A DNA stretch of 64,000 nt, taken from NCBI GenBank assembly GCA_964236735.1, contig CAXSFM010000018.1, positions 1 through 64,000 of the forward strand, read 5' to 3'. This stretch comes from JAIVJG01 sp964236735 (lineage in GTDB: Bacteria; Acidobacteriota; Blastocatellia; Pyrinomonadales; Pyrinomonadaceae). The notes beneath the pieces were generated by a model, which did not search any database, was not told where the DNA came from, and saw only the letters and a list, made by a program, of their open reading frames with translations. A program made the position numbers and the translations under genes. Shown one piece after another: positions 39,260 to 47,911 of the stretch; position 1 is the first letter of the stretch; the number at the start of each line of letters is the position of its first letter.

Positions 39260-40921
39260 ATGCGTTTTCGTCAAGTCGTGCTGTTTGTATTGTGCGCGAT
39301 ACTTTTATCATCCACGCTGCCTTTGGCGGCGTCGCCCGTTTTTGGTCAGCAAGGAGGCGCGCAGAGCGGAATGACTGTGTCTCAGCGGATTGACGTGCTG
39401 CGCTCGCGCATTGAGACGACGCGCCGCACGCTCAACAGCGCCATCGCCGGTTTGAATTCAAAGGATGAGGGCAAGAAGGAAGCGGCGGACAGCCCGCGCG
39501 CGCGTTTGAGCGGTTTGGAGAAGGAGGCCGGCTCGCTGCTCTCCGAAGTAGTCGAACTGCGTGGCAAACAGGATCGCGCAGAGAAGTTCGACCCGACGCT
39601 GCTCGATAAGTTAGAGACGGGGCTGACAGACCTCGACGCGCGCGTGCAAATCGCCATGCGCGAGACGATGAGCGAGCGTCGCGCGACTCCTGCCGCCACT
39701 AAAGATGTGGCGGCTTCGACCCCCAAGAAAAAGAAGAAGGGACGCTTGTTCGGCCTGCTCGGTGGCGGTGGCGACAACGATAAGTACAGCGAATTAGTCG
39801 GCACGGTCGCGCCGGGACGTGACCGCCAGCTTTTTGAGGAAGCGACGAAAGAGGCGCGCAAGGATAATTACGAAGAGGCGCGCTCACTCTATAACGTCAT
39901 CATCACGACTTACCCCGAGTCGAATTTTTTACCGATGGCGAAACTCGCCATCGCGGACACTTTCTATATTGAAGGCACGACGAGCGCGCTCATTCAGGCG
40001 GCGCAGGCTTATCAGGACTGGCTCGCGTTTTTCCCGACGCACCCGCTCTCTGACGACGTGATGTTGAAGATGGCTGAAGTGGAAATGCGCCGGATGGGTC
40101 TGGCGAATCGCGACATCACTGCGGCGAAGAAAGCCGAGCAGCGTCTCAAAGTCCTCATGCAGCAATTCCCCAACACCGCCCTGCGACCGGAAGTGGAAAT
40201 CCGCCTTCGTGAAGTGCAGGAGATGCTGGCGATGCACAACAAAATGGTCGGCGACCTCTACTATGACCGCTACTTCCAGCACAAAGCCGCGAACCCGAAA
40301 GGCGCGCAGATGCGTTACCGCGAGATCGCGGAGAAGTGGCCGGACTTTTCGCTGATGGACACGATCCTGTTTCGTCTCGGCATCACCTACGTGCAGGAAG
40401 AGGAGCCGGACGAAGCCTCCAAATATTTTCAACGCATCGTGCGCGATTATCCGAACAGCGAATTTGTAGATAAGGCGAAAGAACAGTTGGCCGCCATCGG
40501 CGCGCCGGTTCCAGAGCCGAATCCTGAGCGCATGAATTATCGTCCCGATCCGGGGCCGGGCTTCGTCGGCAGTCTCATGCAGGAACTGTCAGGCGCGACG
40601 CCGAAGACTGTGGATAAAAATGGAGTCCTCATCGGCACGGACGACAAAGCTCCCGACCGGATGCAGAAAGTCATCGAAAACGAGGGCACGCTCCCGGACT
40701 CCTACAACGCGCAACCCGTCCAGCGCGTCGCGCCGGCGCATCGTCTCGACACCGCGCCAATTGTCACGCCGAAGGTTGAGAAGAAGGCAGCCGTCACGCT
40801 GACGCCGGCGCAACCGGGTGGCCCGAAGAGCGTCAACGATCCGACCAAGCCTACTTCTACGCAGCCGACCACACCCGCCACCACGCCCCCGCCGGGCGCA
40901 GGCAACGAAGCGAAACCGTAG
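39260..40921 (+). CDS. Exported tetratricopeptide protein with BamD-like domain
   Basis: The 553-aa product has a signal peptide ending ASPVFGQ, a coiled-coil-like region (about residues 30-120) and a short basic segment (TPKKKKKGR). BamD/YfiO-type TPR repeats follow at about 185-430 (LFEEATKEARKDNYEEARSLYNVIITTYPESNFLPMAKL; RIVRDYPNSEFVDKAKEQL). The C-terminal 130 residues are Pro/Thr/Ala-rich. A perfect GGAGG site precedes the ATG. A role in outer-membrane assembly is possible, but the lipobox of true BamD is absent. Confidence 0.8.
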   Translation: MRFRQVVLFVLCAILLSSTLPLAASPVFGQQGGAQSGMTVSQRIDVLRSRIETTRRTLNSAIAGLNSKDEGKKEAADSPRARLSGLEKEAGSLLSEVVELRGKQDRAEKFDPTLLDKLETGLTDLDARVQIAMRETMSERRATPAATKDVAASTPKKKKKGRLFGLLGGGGDNDKYSELVGTVAPGRDRQLFEEATKEARKDNYEEARSLYNVIITTYPESNFLPMAKLAIADTFYIEGTTSALIQAAQAYQDWLAFFPTHPLSDDVMLKMAEVEMRRMGLANRDITAAKKAEQRLKVLMQQFPNTALRPEVEIRLREVQEMLAMHNKMVGDLYYDRYFQHKAANPKGAQMRYREIAEKWPDFSLMDTILFRLGITYVQEEEPDEASKYFQRIVRDYPNSEFVDKAKEQLAAIGAPVPEPNPERMNYRPDPGPGFVGSLMQELSGATPKTVDKNGVLIGTDDKAPDRMQKVIENEGTLPDSYNAQPVQRVAPAHRLDTAPIVTPKVEKKAAVTLTPAQPGGPKSVNDPTKPTSTQPTTPATTPPPGAGNEAKP

Positions 40922-41037
40922 ATAGCAGTCGAGTAAAATCACTTTCTGAGAGGGGATGATGGGCACGCCGGATGGCGACCATTCGTCCCTTCATTTTTAT
41001 GAAGTGGGAAACTTTTGCGCCTGAATAATTGACACGT

Positions 41038-41066
41038 TTGCCCGCCCGTCAAGCGAGTGTTAGTAT
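41038..41066 (+). promoter_or_regulatory. Possible promoter and small inverted repeat before the 41131 gene
   Basis: TTGCCC (41038-41043), 17 bases, then TAGTAT (41061-41066). An 8-bp inverted repeat GCCCGTCA/TGACGGGC at 41044-41051 and 41094-41101 brackets the -10 region and could be an operator or leader hairpin. Evidence is weak. Confidence 0.3.
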
Positions 41067-41130
41067 TTTTTTCTTTGAAAAATAATTCAAACCTGACGGG
41101 CTAAGTCGCGAAATAGATTGAGGTGATTGT

Positions 41131-41634
41131 GTGGCACAAACTGTCGAGAGTTCACAGAATGAAATAGCACGCAGTCATCGCACTGCGCTGGCAGCGGTCG
41201 CCGTCATGTTCGCGCTCACGCTTTTGCTGATGGTGGTGGCAATGTCTGGATACCTGCCGCACGTCCAAAGTAACGATCTCATCATCAAGAATGGCTTGCT
41301 CATTGCCATCGTTCTCTTCGGGCTGGGAGCCGTCACTCTGCGAAGAACTAGATTCTCGGCCATGCGCCTGCGCGATATTGCCGCACTACGCGGCACGACC
41401 GGCCTGCTGGAAACGCTCCAGAAAACAACCATCTACGTCGCCCTTATCGGCGGAGCTATCGCCCTCATGGCATTTCTCATCAGCATCATGTCGGGCGATG
41501 GCACGGACATGCTCAGGCTCGGTGTCATCGCCATCGCCGTCCTGCTCTACGCATATCCACGGCGCGTGGCGTGGGAGCGTGCGGTGATCGCCACACAGGC
41601 AAATAATTCGACGGACTCAACATTGCTCAAATGA
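41131..41634 (+). CDS. Small membrane protein of unknown function
   Basis: The 167-aa protein starts with GTG behind GAGGTG. It has four hydrophobic segments at about residues 17-38, 48-67, 100-122 and 126-145, with short polar loops. No family recognised. It stands alone between a TPR gene and a CAP gene. Confidence 0.65.
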   Translation: MAQTVESSQNEIARSHRTALAAVAVMFALTLLLMVVAMSGYLPHVQSNDLIIKNGLLIAIVLFGLGAVTLRRTRFSAMRLRDIAALRGTTGLLETLQKTTIYVALIGGAIALMAFLISIMSGDGTDMLRLGVIAIAVLLYAYPRRVAWERAVIATQANNSTDSTLLK

Positions 41635-41761
41635 ACTGCTTGTTGAAACAATAATCCTTATCCGTTCGGAATATCCTGCTTTAACGCTAACTGCAGACAT
41701 ATCTACACTTAAAGTATAGATTGGGCGCAGATTTGTGGTTATCCGTGAATTGTTAAAACAT

Positions 41762-41792
41762 TTGATTGACCGCGAGCAAACTCCGTTATACA
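41762..41792 (+). promoter_or_regulatory. Promoter-like sequence upstream of the CAP gene
   Basis: TTGATTGACC followed by TATACA (41787-41792) gives a -35/-10 pair with spacing of 15 or 19 bases depending on the register. It lies in the AT-rich 254-base gap 41635-41888, in which no gene is visible. Confidence 0.4.
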
Positions 41793-41888
41793 ATTGCCAA
41801 CAGCGAAAACGATTGCCCCCGCGATAGACTTCGCTGCTGAAGCAGTCTCACAACCTCAGTTAAGTTTAGTTGAGGAGTGTTCCCCCGA

Positions 41889-42557
41889 ATGAATGTTTGC
41901 AAATTATTCCCCCGACGAATGATCACACGTCGAGCACTCTCGACACTCGCGTTGGTCGCCTGTCTCGCATTAACCGCAGTCGCGACACATGCCACAGACA
42001 TCACCAAGCCTGCCGCACGCCCCGTCGCCCGTTTGATCTCGACTTCAAACGCACGGGTAGAGATTCCTGTCAGAGAGAAAGTTCGTGTTGAAGCGCGCGT
42101 AGTGATAACGCCAATTTCTTATTCACCCGTCACGGCGCGAGCGTCAGTATCCGTCGCCGCTTCCAATGATGAAAGACGAGCCTTTGAACTGATCAATGCC
42201 GAGCGTCGTTCGCACGGACTCAGCCCGTTGGCACTAGATAGCCAACTGACTAACATGGCGCGCTATCATTCAGGCAACATGGCGGGTGCGGCGAACCTCA
42301 GTCACAAAGATACAGATGGCCTTGATCTATCAGGCCGCGCCGCACTGCTTGGCGTTCACGGTTGGAAGGCAATGGGCGAGAATATCGCGTACAATCAAGG
42401 CTATGAAGACCCTGTCGCGTTCGTCGTCGAGCGTTGGATGAAGTCGGATAAGCACCGCGAGAATATCCTGAACGGCGAGTTCACACATGCCGGTCTGGGT
42501 ATCGCGAGAACGGCGGACGGGCAGGTCTTTTTCACGCAAGTGTTTATGTCGCGCTAA
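41889..42557 (+). CDS. Exported CAP-domain (YkwD/SCP-like) protein
   Basis: The 222-aa product has a signal peptide (LSTLALVACLALTAVATHA). A CAP domain follows with LINAERRSHGLSPLALDSQLTNMARYHS, His in SHKDTDG, the GENIAYNQGY block and HRENILNGEFTHAGLG. These carry the usual His/Glu cavity residues. Bacterial CAP proteins are secreted and their function is mostly unknown. The ATG at 41889 with AGGAG 12 bases upstream is preferred to GTG 41877. Confidence 0.88.
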   Translation: MNVCKLFPRRMITRRALSTLALVACLALTAVATHATDITKPAARPVARLISTSNARVEIPVREKVRVEARVVITPISYSPVTARASVSVAASNDERRAFELINAERRSHGLSPLALDSQLTNMARYHSGNMAGAANLSHKDTDGLDLSGRAALLGVHGWKAMGENIAYNQGYEDPVAFVVERWMKSDKHRENILNGEFTHAGLGIARTADGQVFFTQVFMSR

Positions 42558-42588
42558 CCGTACTCCGTATCGCCAAACAGAATTTGAG

Positions 42589-42624
42589 GCGGCTGGCGCA
42601 ATCTGATTAAGAGAGGCCAGCCGC
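42589..42624 (+). terminator. Hairpin between the CAP gene and ispE
   Basis: The 9-bp stem GCGGCTGGC (42589-42597)/GCCAGCCGC (42616-42624) is followed by TTTGCTTG. It may end the CAP transcript, or lie in the ispE leader, because the ispE TTG start is one base beyond it. Confidence 0.6.
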
Positions 42625-42625
42625 T

Positions 42626-43558
42626 TTGCTTGTATCGGGCGAAACTTTTTCACTCCCCGCCTTCGCCAAGATAAACCTCACGCTGCGCGTGCTTGGTCGT
42701 CGCCCGACGGACGGCTATCACGAACTCCACACAATTTTTCAAACCATCACGCTGCAAGACCGTCTGAGTTTTGCGCCGCTGCCGGATGAGCGTTTCGAGT
42801 TAATCTGTTCCGCGCCGGGAATACCCACCGACGAAAGCAATCTCGTGCATCGCGCCGCAACGGCGCTTCGAGAGCATTTCGGCGTCCGACTCGGCGCGCG
42901 CGTCGAACTGGAAAAGAAGATACCGGTGGGCGGCGGACTCGGCGGCGGGTCGTCGGATGCTGCCGTCGCCTTGCTCGGCCTCGCGAGACTCTGGAAAATA
43001 AAAACGGACGAGTCTGAACTGACTGAACTTGGCGCGCGTCTGGGCGCGGACGTGCCCTTTTTCCTGATGGGCGGAACAGCGTTTGGAGCCGGCACGGGAA
43101 CGATTTTAACCTCGCTCGAAGACATCCCCCGTCAGCATTTGTTGGTCGTCGCGCCGGGCGTCAGAGTCTCAACCGTTGAAGCTTACAAAGCATTAAATGC
43201 GCCTGCCTTGACAAAGGTAGAACCCGCCGTTATGCTGCCTATTTCGCGCATGGAGCGTCAATTTTCTGATTCTCTCCATGATGCTCTGCACAATGATTTC
43301 GAGGCCGTCATTTTCAGTTTGCACCCCGAAATCGAGCGCGCGAGAAACGCTCTTTTGAATTGTGGCGCGCGGCGTGCGCTGATGTCGGGCAGCGGCTCCA
43401 GCGTGTTCGGAATTTTTGACAGCGAGGAAGCGGTAGAGCGTGCGCGCACTTCGCTTGCGGTTGAAGCGGACTGGCAAGTGTTCGCCTGCGCGACGCTTGC
43501 GCGTGCGGAATATTTGAAGGCTCTTGGACATTGCGGCATGGTCGGCACAGGTCTTTAA
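42626..43558 (+). CDS. ispE: 4-diphosphocytidyl-2-C-methyl-D-erythritol kinase
   Basis: The 310-aa GHMP kinase of the MEP isoprenoid pathway phosphorylates CDP-ME. The N-terminal PAFAKINLTLRVLGRRPTDGYHEL, the ATP motif VGGGLGGGSSDAA and the C-terminal SGSGSSVFG are present. The likely start is TTG at 42626; no ATG lies between it and the conserved PAFAKINL. ispD and ispF are elsewhere in the window (57684-58934). Confidence 0.94.
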   Translation: MLVSGETFSLPAFAKINLTLRVLGRRPTDGYHELHTIFQTITLQDRLSFAPLPDERFELICSAPGIPTDESNLVHRAATALREHFGVRLGARVELEKKIPVGGGLGGGSSDAAVALLGLARLWKIKTDESELTELGARLGADVPFFLMGGTAFGAGTGTILTSLEDIPRQHLLVVAPGVRVSTVEAYKALNAPALTKVEPAVMLPISRMERQFSDSLHDALHNDFEAVIFSLHPEIERARNALLNCGARRALMSGSGSSVFGIFDSEEAVERARTSLAVEADWQVFACATLARAEYLKALGHCGMVGTGL

Positions 43559-43584
43559 CATTTGCCGCGCGAGAAAGTTAAGAT

Positions 43585-43659
43585 TGGGGCGTCGCCAAGT
43601 GGTAAGGCACCGGTCTTTGGAATCGGCATTCGTAGGTTCGAATCCTTCCGCCCCAGCCA
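43585..43659 (+). tRNA. tRNA-Gln (anticodon TTG), CCA encoded
   Basis: The cloverleaf is complete. The acceptor is TGGGGCG/CGCCCCA, the D arm GCC...GGC, the anticodon stem CCGGT/ATCGG with loop CTTTGGA, and the T arm GTAGG-TTCGAAT-CCTTC. Discriminator G43656 and CCA follow. The repeat upstream of prs starts 6 bases after it. Confidence 0.96.
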
Positions 43660-43665
43660 GAAAAG

Positions 43666-43743
43666 CAGTGACAAGTAATGAGTGACGAGTGACAAGTTAA
43701 AACAACTTCTTGCTCGTCACTCATCACTCGTCACTTGTCACTG
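43666..43743 (+). repeat. Heptamer inverted repeat, AGTGACA/AGTGACG type
   Basis: The arms 43666-43696 and 43713-43743 pair at 27 of 31 positions around a 16-base loop. Both are runs of 7-bp units (AGTGACA, AGTAATG, AGTGACG). The right end is 5 bases before the prs ATG, with no ribosome site. Confidence 0.92.
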
Positions 43744-43748
43744 AAAAT

Positions 43749-44714
43749 ATGCCCACGACCGGCAGCATCAAAGTCTTTTCGGGGAATGCCAACCGCGCGC
43801 TGACTGAGGAGATTTGCAACTACCTAAGTTGCGATCCCGGCAGCGCGACTTCGGGACGGTTTTCTGACGGCGAGTACAATTTTCAGATTACCGAGAATGT
43901 GCGCGGCGGCGACGTCTTTATCGTGCAGCCGACGTGCCCGCCGACCGACTCGAACTTGATGGAGTTGCTCGTCATGCTCGACGCCTTCCGGCGTTCTTCG
44001 GCAGAGCGCGTGACGGCGGTGATGCCATATTACGGCTACGCGCGCTCGGACAAGAAGGATCGCCCGCGCGTCCCGATTGCGGCGAAGTTGGTGTCGAATT
44101 TGATTGCGACGGCGGGCGCAGACCGCGTGCTGACGATGGACTTGCATGCCGCGCAGATACAAGGTTTCTTTGACATTCCGGTTGACCACCTCTACGCCGC
44201 GCCCGCTTTTATCGGTTATTACGAGGCGCACCCGCTGCCGAATTTGACGGTGGTCGCGCCGGACACGGGCGGAGCGGAGCGTGCGCGCGCTTATGCCAAG
44301 CGTCTCGTGTCGTCGGATGGCAGTCCGGCGCAACTTGCGCTCTGCGACAAGCGGCGCGAGAAGGCGAATGTGGCGGAGGTAATGAACGTCGTCGGCGATG
44401 TGCGCGGGCGCAATTGCCTGATCGTTGACGACATGTGCGACACGGGCGGGTCTCTGACGAAGGTCGCGCTGGCGTTGCGTGATGCAGGGGCTGATCTCAT
44501 TCATGCCTGTTTCACGCATCCCGTTTTGTCCGGGCGCGCGTGCGAGCAGTTGGGCAAGTCGGAGATTGAGCAGGTCGTGACGACGAACACGATACCTCTG
44601 CAAAACGACGCCTGTCAGATGGATAAAATTAAAGTTTTGAGCATCGCGCCGCTTTTGGCGAAAGCGATCAAGTCGATCCACGAGGAGACGAGCGTCTCTT
44701 CGCTCTTCGTTTAA
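43749..44714 (+). CDS. prs: Ribose-phosphate pyrophosphokinase
   Basis: The 321-aa enzyme makes PRPP from ribose 5-phosphate and ATP. Blocks seen are KVFSGNAN, the flexible loop YGYARSDKKDRPRVPI, DLHAAQIQGFFDIPVDHL and the PRPP-binding IVDDMCDTGGSL. ATG 43749 matches the family start; the longer frame is repeat sequence. rplY follows after 47 bases. Confidence 0.97.
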   Translation: MPTTGSIKVFSGNANRALTEEICNYLSCDPGSATSGRFSDGEYNFQITENVRGGDVFIVQPTCPPTDSNLMELLVMLDAFRRSSAERVTAVMPYYGYARSDKKDRPRVPIAAKLVSNLIATAGADRVLTMDLHAAQIQGFFDIPVDHLYAAPAFIGYYEAHPLPNLTVVAPDTGGAERARAYAKRLVSSDGSPAQLALCDKRREKANVAEVMNVVGDVRGRNCLIVDDMCDTGGSLTKVALALRDAGADLIHACFTHPVLSGRACEQLGKSEIEQVVTTNTIPLQNDACQMDKIKVLSIAPLLAKAIKSIHEETSVSSLFV

Positions 44715-44761
44715 GTGAAGGGCAAACACTGACGTTGGAAAACCAAAGAGAGTTAAGAACA

Positions 44762-45427
44762 ATGGCACAAAGAGAAGAGATTACAGTCAAAGCCGAACGG
44801 CGCACGGGTCGCGGCAAAAATGATTCAAGACGCCTGCGCGCGCGCGGGATGGTTCCGGTCACGCTCTACGGCGGCGAAGGCGAAGCCGTCTCGGCAGCCG
44901 CGCCGCTCAGAGAGTTGGCGGCTATACTGCGTTCCGAGTCGGGACACAACAGCATCTTCACGCTCGACGTGGATGGCATGGACGATGCCGAGGTGATGTT
45001 CCTTGACCGTCAAATTGATCCCGTGCATGGACGCCTGCGTCACGCAGACCTGCGCCGTCTCGTGCGCGGGCAGAAGATTGAAGTGACCGTGCCTCTGCAT
45101 CTCGAAGGCGAGCCGGTGGGCGTGGAAGAGGAAGAGGGCGCAGTCCTCGAACAGCTTCTGCGTGAAGTGGAAATTCGTTGCAGCCCGCGCGACATTCCCG
45201 ACTCCATCAACGTGGACGTGTCGAGCCTCAAAGCTCACGAAGTTTTGCACGTCTCCGACTTGAAGGTGGCGGAGAACATCGAGATTCTGACCGACGCGGA
45301 GACCGCCGTAGCGACCGTCGCCGTCGTGCGCGAGGAAGCGGTCGAGCCATCGGCGACAGATGAAGAGTCCGCCGAACCCGAAGTCATCGGCAAGGGCAAG
45401 AAGGAAGACGAAGGCGAAGAAGGGTAA
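44762..45427 (+). CDS. rplY: 50S ribosomal protein L25 (long, Ctc-type)
   Basis: The 221-aa 5S-rRNA-binding protein has the L25 domain (VKAERRTGRGKNDSRRLRARGMVPVTLYG), the CTC-type beta domain and an acidic tail rich in Glu. The ATG at 44762 is chosen by family start. It sits in the usual prs-rplY-pth order. Confidence 0.95.
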   Translation: MAQREEITVKAERRTGRGKNDSRRLRARGMVPVTLYGGEGEAVSAAAPLRELAAILRSESGHNSIFTLDVDGMDDAEVMFLDRQIDPVHGRLRHADLRRLVRGQKIEVTVPLHLEGEPVGVEEEEGAVLEQLLREVEIRCSPRDIPDSINVDVSSLKAHEVLHVSDLKVAENIEILTDAETAVATVAVVREEAVEPSATDEESAEPEVIGKGKKEDEGEEG

Positions 45428-45520
45428 AAGTAAAAAGGCAAAAGGAAAAAGGGAAGACCCCGATTTCGCGCCTCTATCTTTTGCCAATACTTTTGCCTTT
45501 CACCCTTTTACTTTTGCCTT
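45425..45520 (+). repeat. Heptamer inverted repeat, AAAAGGC type
   Basis: The upstream purine tract (45425-45453: AAAAGTA, AAAAGGC, AAAAGGA, AAAAGGG) and the downstream pyrimidine tract (45478-45520: CTTTTGC, TTTGCCT, TTTTACT, TTTGCCT) pair in several registers. The longest uninterrupted match is 11-12 bp. The left arm begins at the rplY stop and the right arm runs up to the pth ATG. Confidence 0.88.
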
Positions 45521-46084
45521 ATGCTTGTCGTCGGTCTCGGCAATCCCGGCGCGCAGTACGAATGGACGCGCCACAATCTCGGCTTCATGCTCGTGGACTT
45601 TCTGGCGCGGGAGTTGGGACGCGAGATCAAGCGCACAGAGTGCCGCGCGCTCGTCGGGTTGGCGGAGATTGAAGGGCGGCGCGTCGAGTTGGTCAAGCCG
45701 CAGACGTACATGAATTTGAGCGGCGAGTCGGTTGCCTGTCTGCTCCGCAAGCGTGAAGAATTGAAGCCGGCGCGCGATCTCATCGTCATCAGCGACGACA
45801 TCGCGATCCCGTTCGGCACGATTCGCCTGCGACCGCGCGGCACAAGCGGCGGGCAAAAAGGTTTGCAGAACATCATTGCCGCGCTCAAGACGGACGAGTT
45901 TATCCGCCTCAGAGTCGGCATCAAACCGGAGCATCCGGTGAGCGACACGGCGGGCTTCGTGCTGGAACGTTTCCCGCACGCGCAACGCGCCGAAGTCGAA
46001 AAAGTTTTAGAGCGGAGCGCAGACGCTCTCCGCGCCGTCATCCGCGACGGCATTGACAAAGCGATGGCTCAATACAACGGGTGA
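45521..46084 (+). CDS. pth: Peptidyl-tRNA hydrolase
   Basis: The 187-aa enzyme releases tRNA from stalled peptidyl-tRNA. GLGNPGAQYEWTRHNLGF carries Asn and the catalytic His. KPQTYMNLSGESV and GTSGGQKGLQNII complete the signature. The ATG directly abuts the upstream repeat, and no Shine-Dalgarno is seen. Confidence 0.97.
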   Translation: MLVVGLGNPGAQYEWTRHNLGFMLVDFLARELGREIKRTECRALVGLAEIEGRRVELVKPQTYMNLSGESVACLLRKREELKPARDLIVISDDIAIPFGTIRLRPRGTSGGQKGLQNIIAALKTDEFIRLRVGIKPEHPVSDTAGFVLERFPHAQRAEVEKVLERSADALRAVIRDGIDKAMAQYNG

Positions 46085-46087
46085 TAA

Positions 46088-46160
46088 GAGATGAGTGATG
46101 AGTGATGAGAGAAGACAGCAGATTCTTTCTTATCACTCAACACTCATCACTCATCACTCC
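46088..46160 (+). repeat. Heptamer inverted repeat, GATGAGT type
   Basis: Perfect 17-bp arms are at 46093-46109 and 46143-46159, both runs of 7-bp units (GATGAGT and ACTCATC). It is followed by the ribosomal-protein leader instead of a start codon. The same unit occurs at 63485-63569. Confidence 0.93.
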
Positions 46161-46175
46161 TTATTTCCTTCTTGC

Positions 46176-46214
46176 TTCACCCGGCATGGCTGAGGCTAGA
46201 CATCCATAAGGAGG
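46176..46214 (+). promoter_or_regulatory. Candidate S6:S18 autoregulatory leader
   Basis: The segment contains CACCCGGC, then GAGGCTAGACATCC and a strong AAGGAGG. This resembles the conserved leader bound by the S6-S18 complex upstream of rpsF in many bacteria, with a bulged CCG. The fold was judged by eye only. Confidence 0.6.
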
Positions 46215-46220
46215 ATGATT

Positions 46221-46670
46221 TTGGCAGAGAAAAGAGTTTACGAAGTTGTCTTCATCATTGACCCGGACACGGGCGAAGAAGACGTGACACGCCTGACAGA
46301 GAACCTACAACACATCATCACCGAGCAGGGTGGTGAAGTCACCAAAACAGAAAACATGGGGCGGCGACAGCTCGCCTATCGCATCGGGCGCAAGAACGAT
46401 GGCCTCTACATGCTCTTCGAGGTCGAGGGCACGGGTCGCGAGATTGCCGAACTCGAACGCCGTATGCGCGTCAACGATCAGGTGCTTCGTTACCTGACCG
46501 TGCGCGTTGACGAAGACCGCCGCCGCGCCGAGAAGCTCAAAGCGAGGCGCGCAAATCGCACGACGCGACGCACGACGGCACAGGCGGCGGCGGCGGCGGC
46601 TCGTGGCGGCGGCAGCAATAATGCCACGTCGTCGAATGCGTCTGCCGCAAGGAGCGAGGACGAAGCGTAA
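46221..46670 (+). CDS. rpsF: 30S ribosomal protein S6
   Basis: The 149-aa protein has the S6 fold from AEKRVYEVVFIID through MGRRQLAYRI to VNDQVLRYLTVRVDE. About 40 residues are added at the C-terminus, rich in Ala, Arg, Thr, Gly and Asn. The TTG at 46221 lies 6 bases after AAGGAGG; the ATG at 46215 would overlap the ribosome site and is less likely. It starts the rpsF-rpsR-rplI operon. Confidence 0.95.
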   Translation: MAEKRVYEVVFIIDPDTGEEDVTRLTENLQHIITEQGGEVTKTENMGRRQLAYRIGRKNDGLYMLFEVEGTGREIAELERRMRVNDQVLRYLTVRVDEDRRRAEKLKARRANRTTRRTTAQAAAAAARGGGSNNATSSNASAARSEDEA

Positions 46671-46790
46671 GGCCGTAAGGCGTTAATGTTTTCGTCAGGT
46701 TCGAGTTATGGCGATGGGCGTTCGGTGTGCATTGTTCAACTGAGAGATGCCGCTTGACGCTGCGCCTTCGATAAAAAAGAGAGAAAGATT

Positions 46791-47135
46791 ATGTCGAGAA
46801 ATTACATGGGCGGTGGTGGTGGTGGTGGTGATCGCGACTTTGATAATGATGATGATGGATCGTTTCAACGCGGCGGCAATGGCCGTTCGATGGGCGGCGG
46901 CGGTGGCGGGCGTGGCGGCGGGCGTATGCGCCGGCGCAAGGTCTGCCGTTTCTGTCTGGACAAAGTTGACTTGATTGACTTCAAAGACGTGAAGCTGTTG
47001 CAAAATTATATCCCGGAGCGCGGCAAGGTTGTGCCACGTCGTATCACAGGGTCGTGCGCGCCGCACCAGCGGATGCTGGCCGAAGCGATCAAGCGCGCGC
47101 GCAATATCGCGTTGCTGCCCTACGCTGCTGACTGA
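46791..47135 (+). CDS. rpsR: 30S ribosomal protein S18 with long Gly/Asp-rich N-terminus
   Basis: The 114-aa product has an S18 core (residues about 47-114): RRKVCRFCLDKVDLIDFKDVKLLQNYIPERGKV, then RRITGSCAPHQR and the helical tail. The cysteines (CRFC, SC) make it a Cys-containing form that may bind zinc. The first 45 residues are Gly-rich with an Asp block, which is unusual because S18 is normally about 75 aa. The 120-base gap after rpsF shows no gene. Confidence 0.95.
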   Translation: MSRNYMGGGGGGGDRDFDNDDDGSFQRGGNGRSMGGGGGGRGGGRMRRRKVCRFCLDKVDLIDFKDVKLLQNYIPERGKVVPRRITGSCAPHQRMLAEAIKRARNIALLPYAAD

Positions 47136-47149
47136 AGAGGAGAAAGAAG

Positions 47150-47737
47150 ATGGGTACCACAAACGTTCTGTTACGTGAAGACGTGGATAATTTGGGAGCG
47201 CGCGGCGAGATCGTCAAGGTCAAGGCGGGGTTCGCGCGCAACTATTTGCTGCCGCGCAAGCTGGCCGTGCAGGCGACTGCCGGCAACGTCAAGCAGATCG
47301 AAGCCGAACGCGGCGCGCTGTTGAAGAAGGAAGCGAAAGAACGTGGCGGCGCAGAAGCGCAGGCCGCTCTGATGAAGTCCGTCACGCTCAACTTCGAGCG
47401 CAAAGTCGGCGAGCACGGAATGCTCTATGGCTCCGTGACGGCGATGCAGATTGCCGACGCACTCAAAGAAAAAGGATTCGAGATTGATCGTCGCCGCATC
47501 GTGCTGCAAGAGCCGATCAAGGAGACGGGCGACTTCAATGTCAGCGTCCGTCTTCACCGCGAAGTCTCGGTGGATGTGCCCGTCATCGTCACGGGCGAGG
47601 GCGGCGCGAAGACCGCCGGCAACGTCAGCGCGGCGACAGAAGAAACGGCTGCTGCCGACGCAGACGCGACTTCAACCGAAGCGTCGCCATCCGAAACCGA
47701 AGCGACCGCGACGGGCGACGACACGCCGCAAGCTTAA
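47150..47737 (+). CDS. rplI: 50S ribosomal protein L9
   Basis: The 195-aa product has the N-terminal L9 domain (VLLREDVDNLGARGEIVKVKAGFARNYLLP), the connecting helix and the C-terminal domain ending PVIVTGEGG. About 45 residues of Ala/Thr/Glu/Ser-rich tail are added. It starts 14 bases after rpsR, with a GAGGAG site. Confidence 0.96.
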   Translation: MGTTNVLLREDVDNLGARGEIVKVKAGFARNYLLPRKLAVQATAGNVKQIEAERGALLKKEAKERGGAEAQAALMKSVTLNFERKVGEHGMLYGSVTAMQIADALKEKGFEIDRRRIVLQEPIKETGDFNVSVRLHREVSVDVPVIVTGEGGAKTAGNVSAATEETAAADADATSTEASPSETEATATGDDTPQA

Positions 47738-47807
47738 ATATTCAGCTAAAAACATGGCGCGAGAGAGTCTCTCTTGTCGCGCTCTGCGCTTTGTTGTATA
47801 AGACTTG

Positions 47808-47881
47808 GCGGCGCGTTCCACGCGCTTCTCCGCACGTCACCAGACGGACGGAGACGAGACGCGGAACGCGCCGCTTTTTTG
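47808..47881 (+). terminator. Terminator after rplI
   Basis: The 12-bp stem GCGGCGCGTTCC (47808-47819)/GGAACGCGCCGC (47863-47874) has a structured 43-base loop and is followed by seven T. Confidence 0.85.
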
Positions 47882-47911
47882 TCTTCAAAATTCTTCTGAA
47901 CCTAACTCCCG

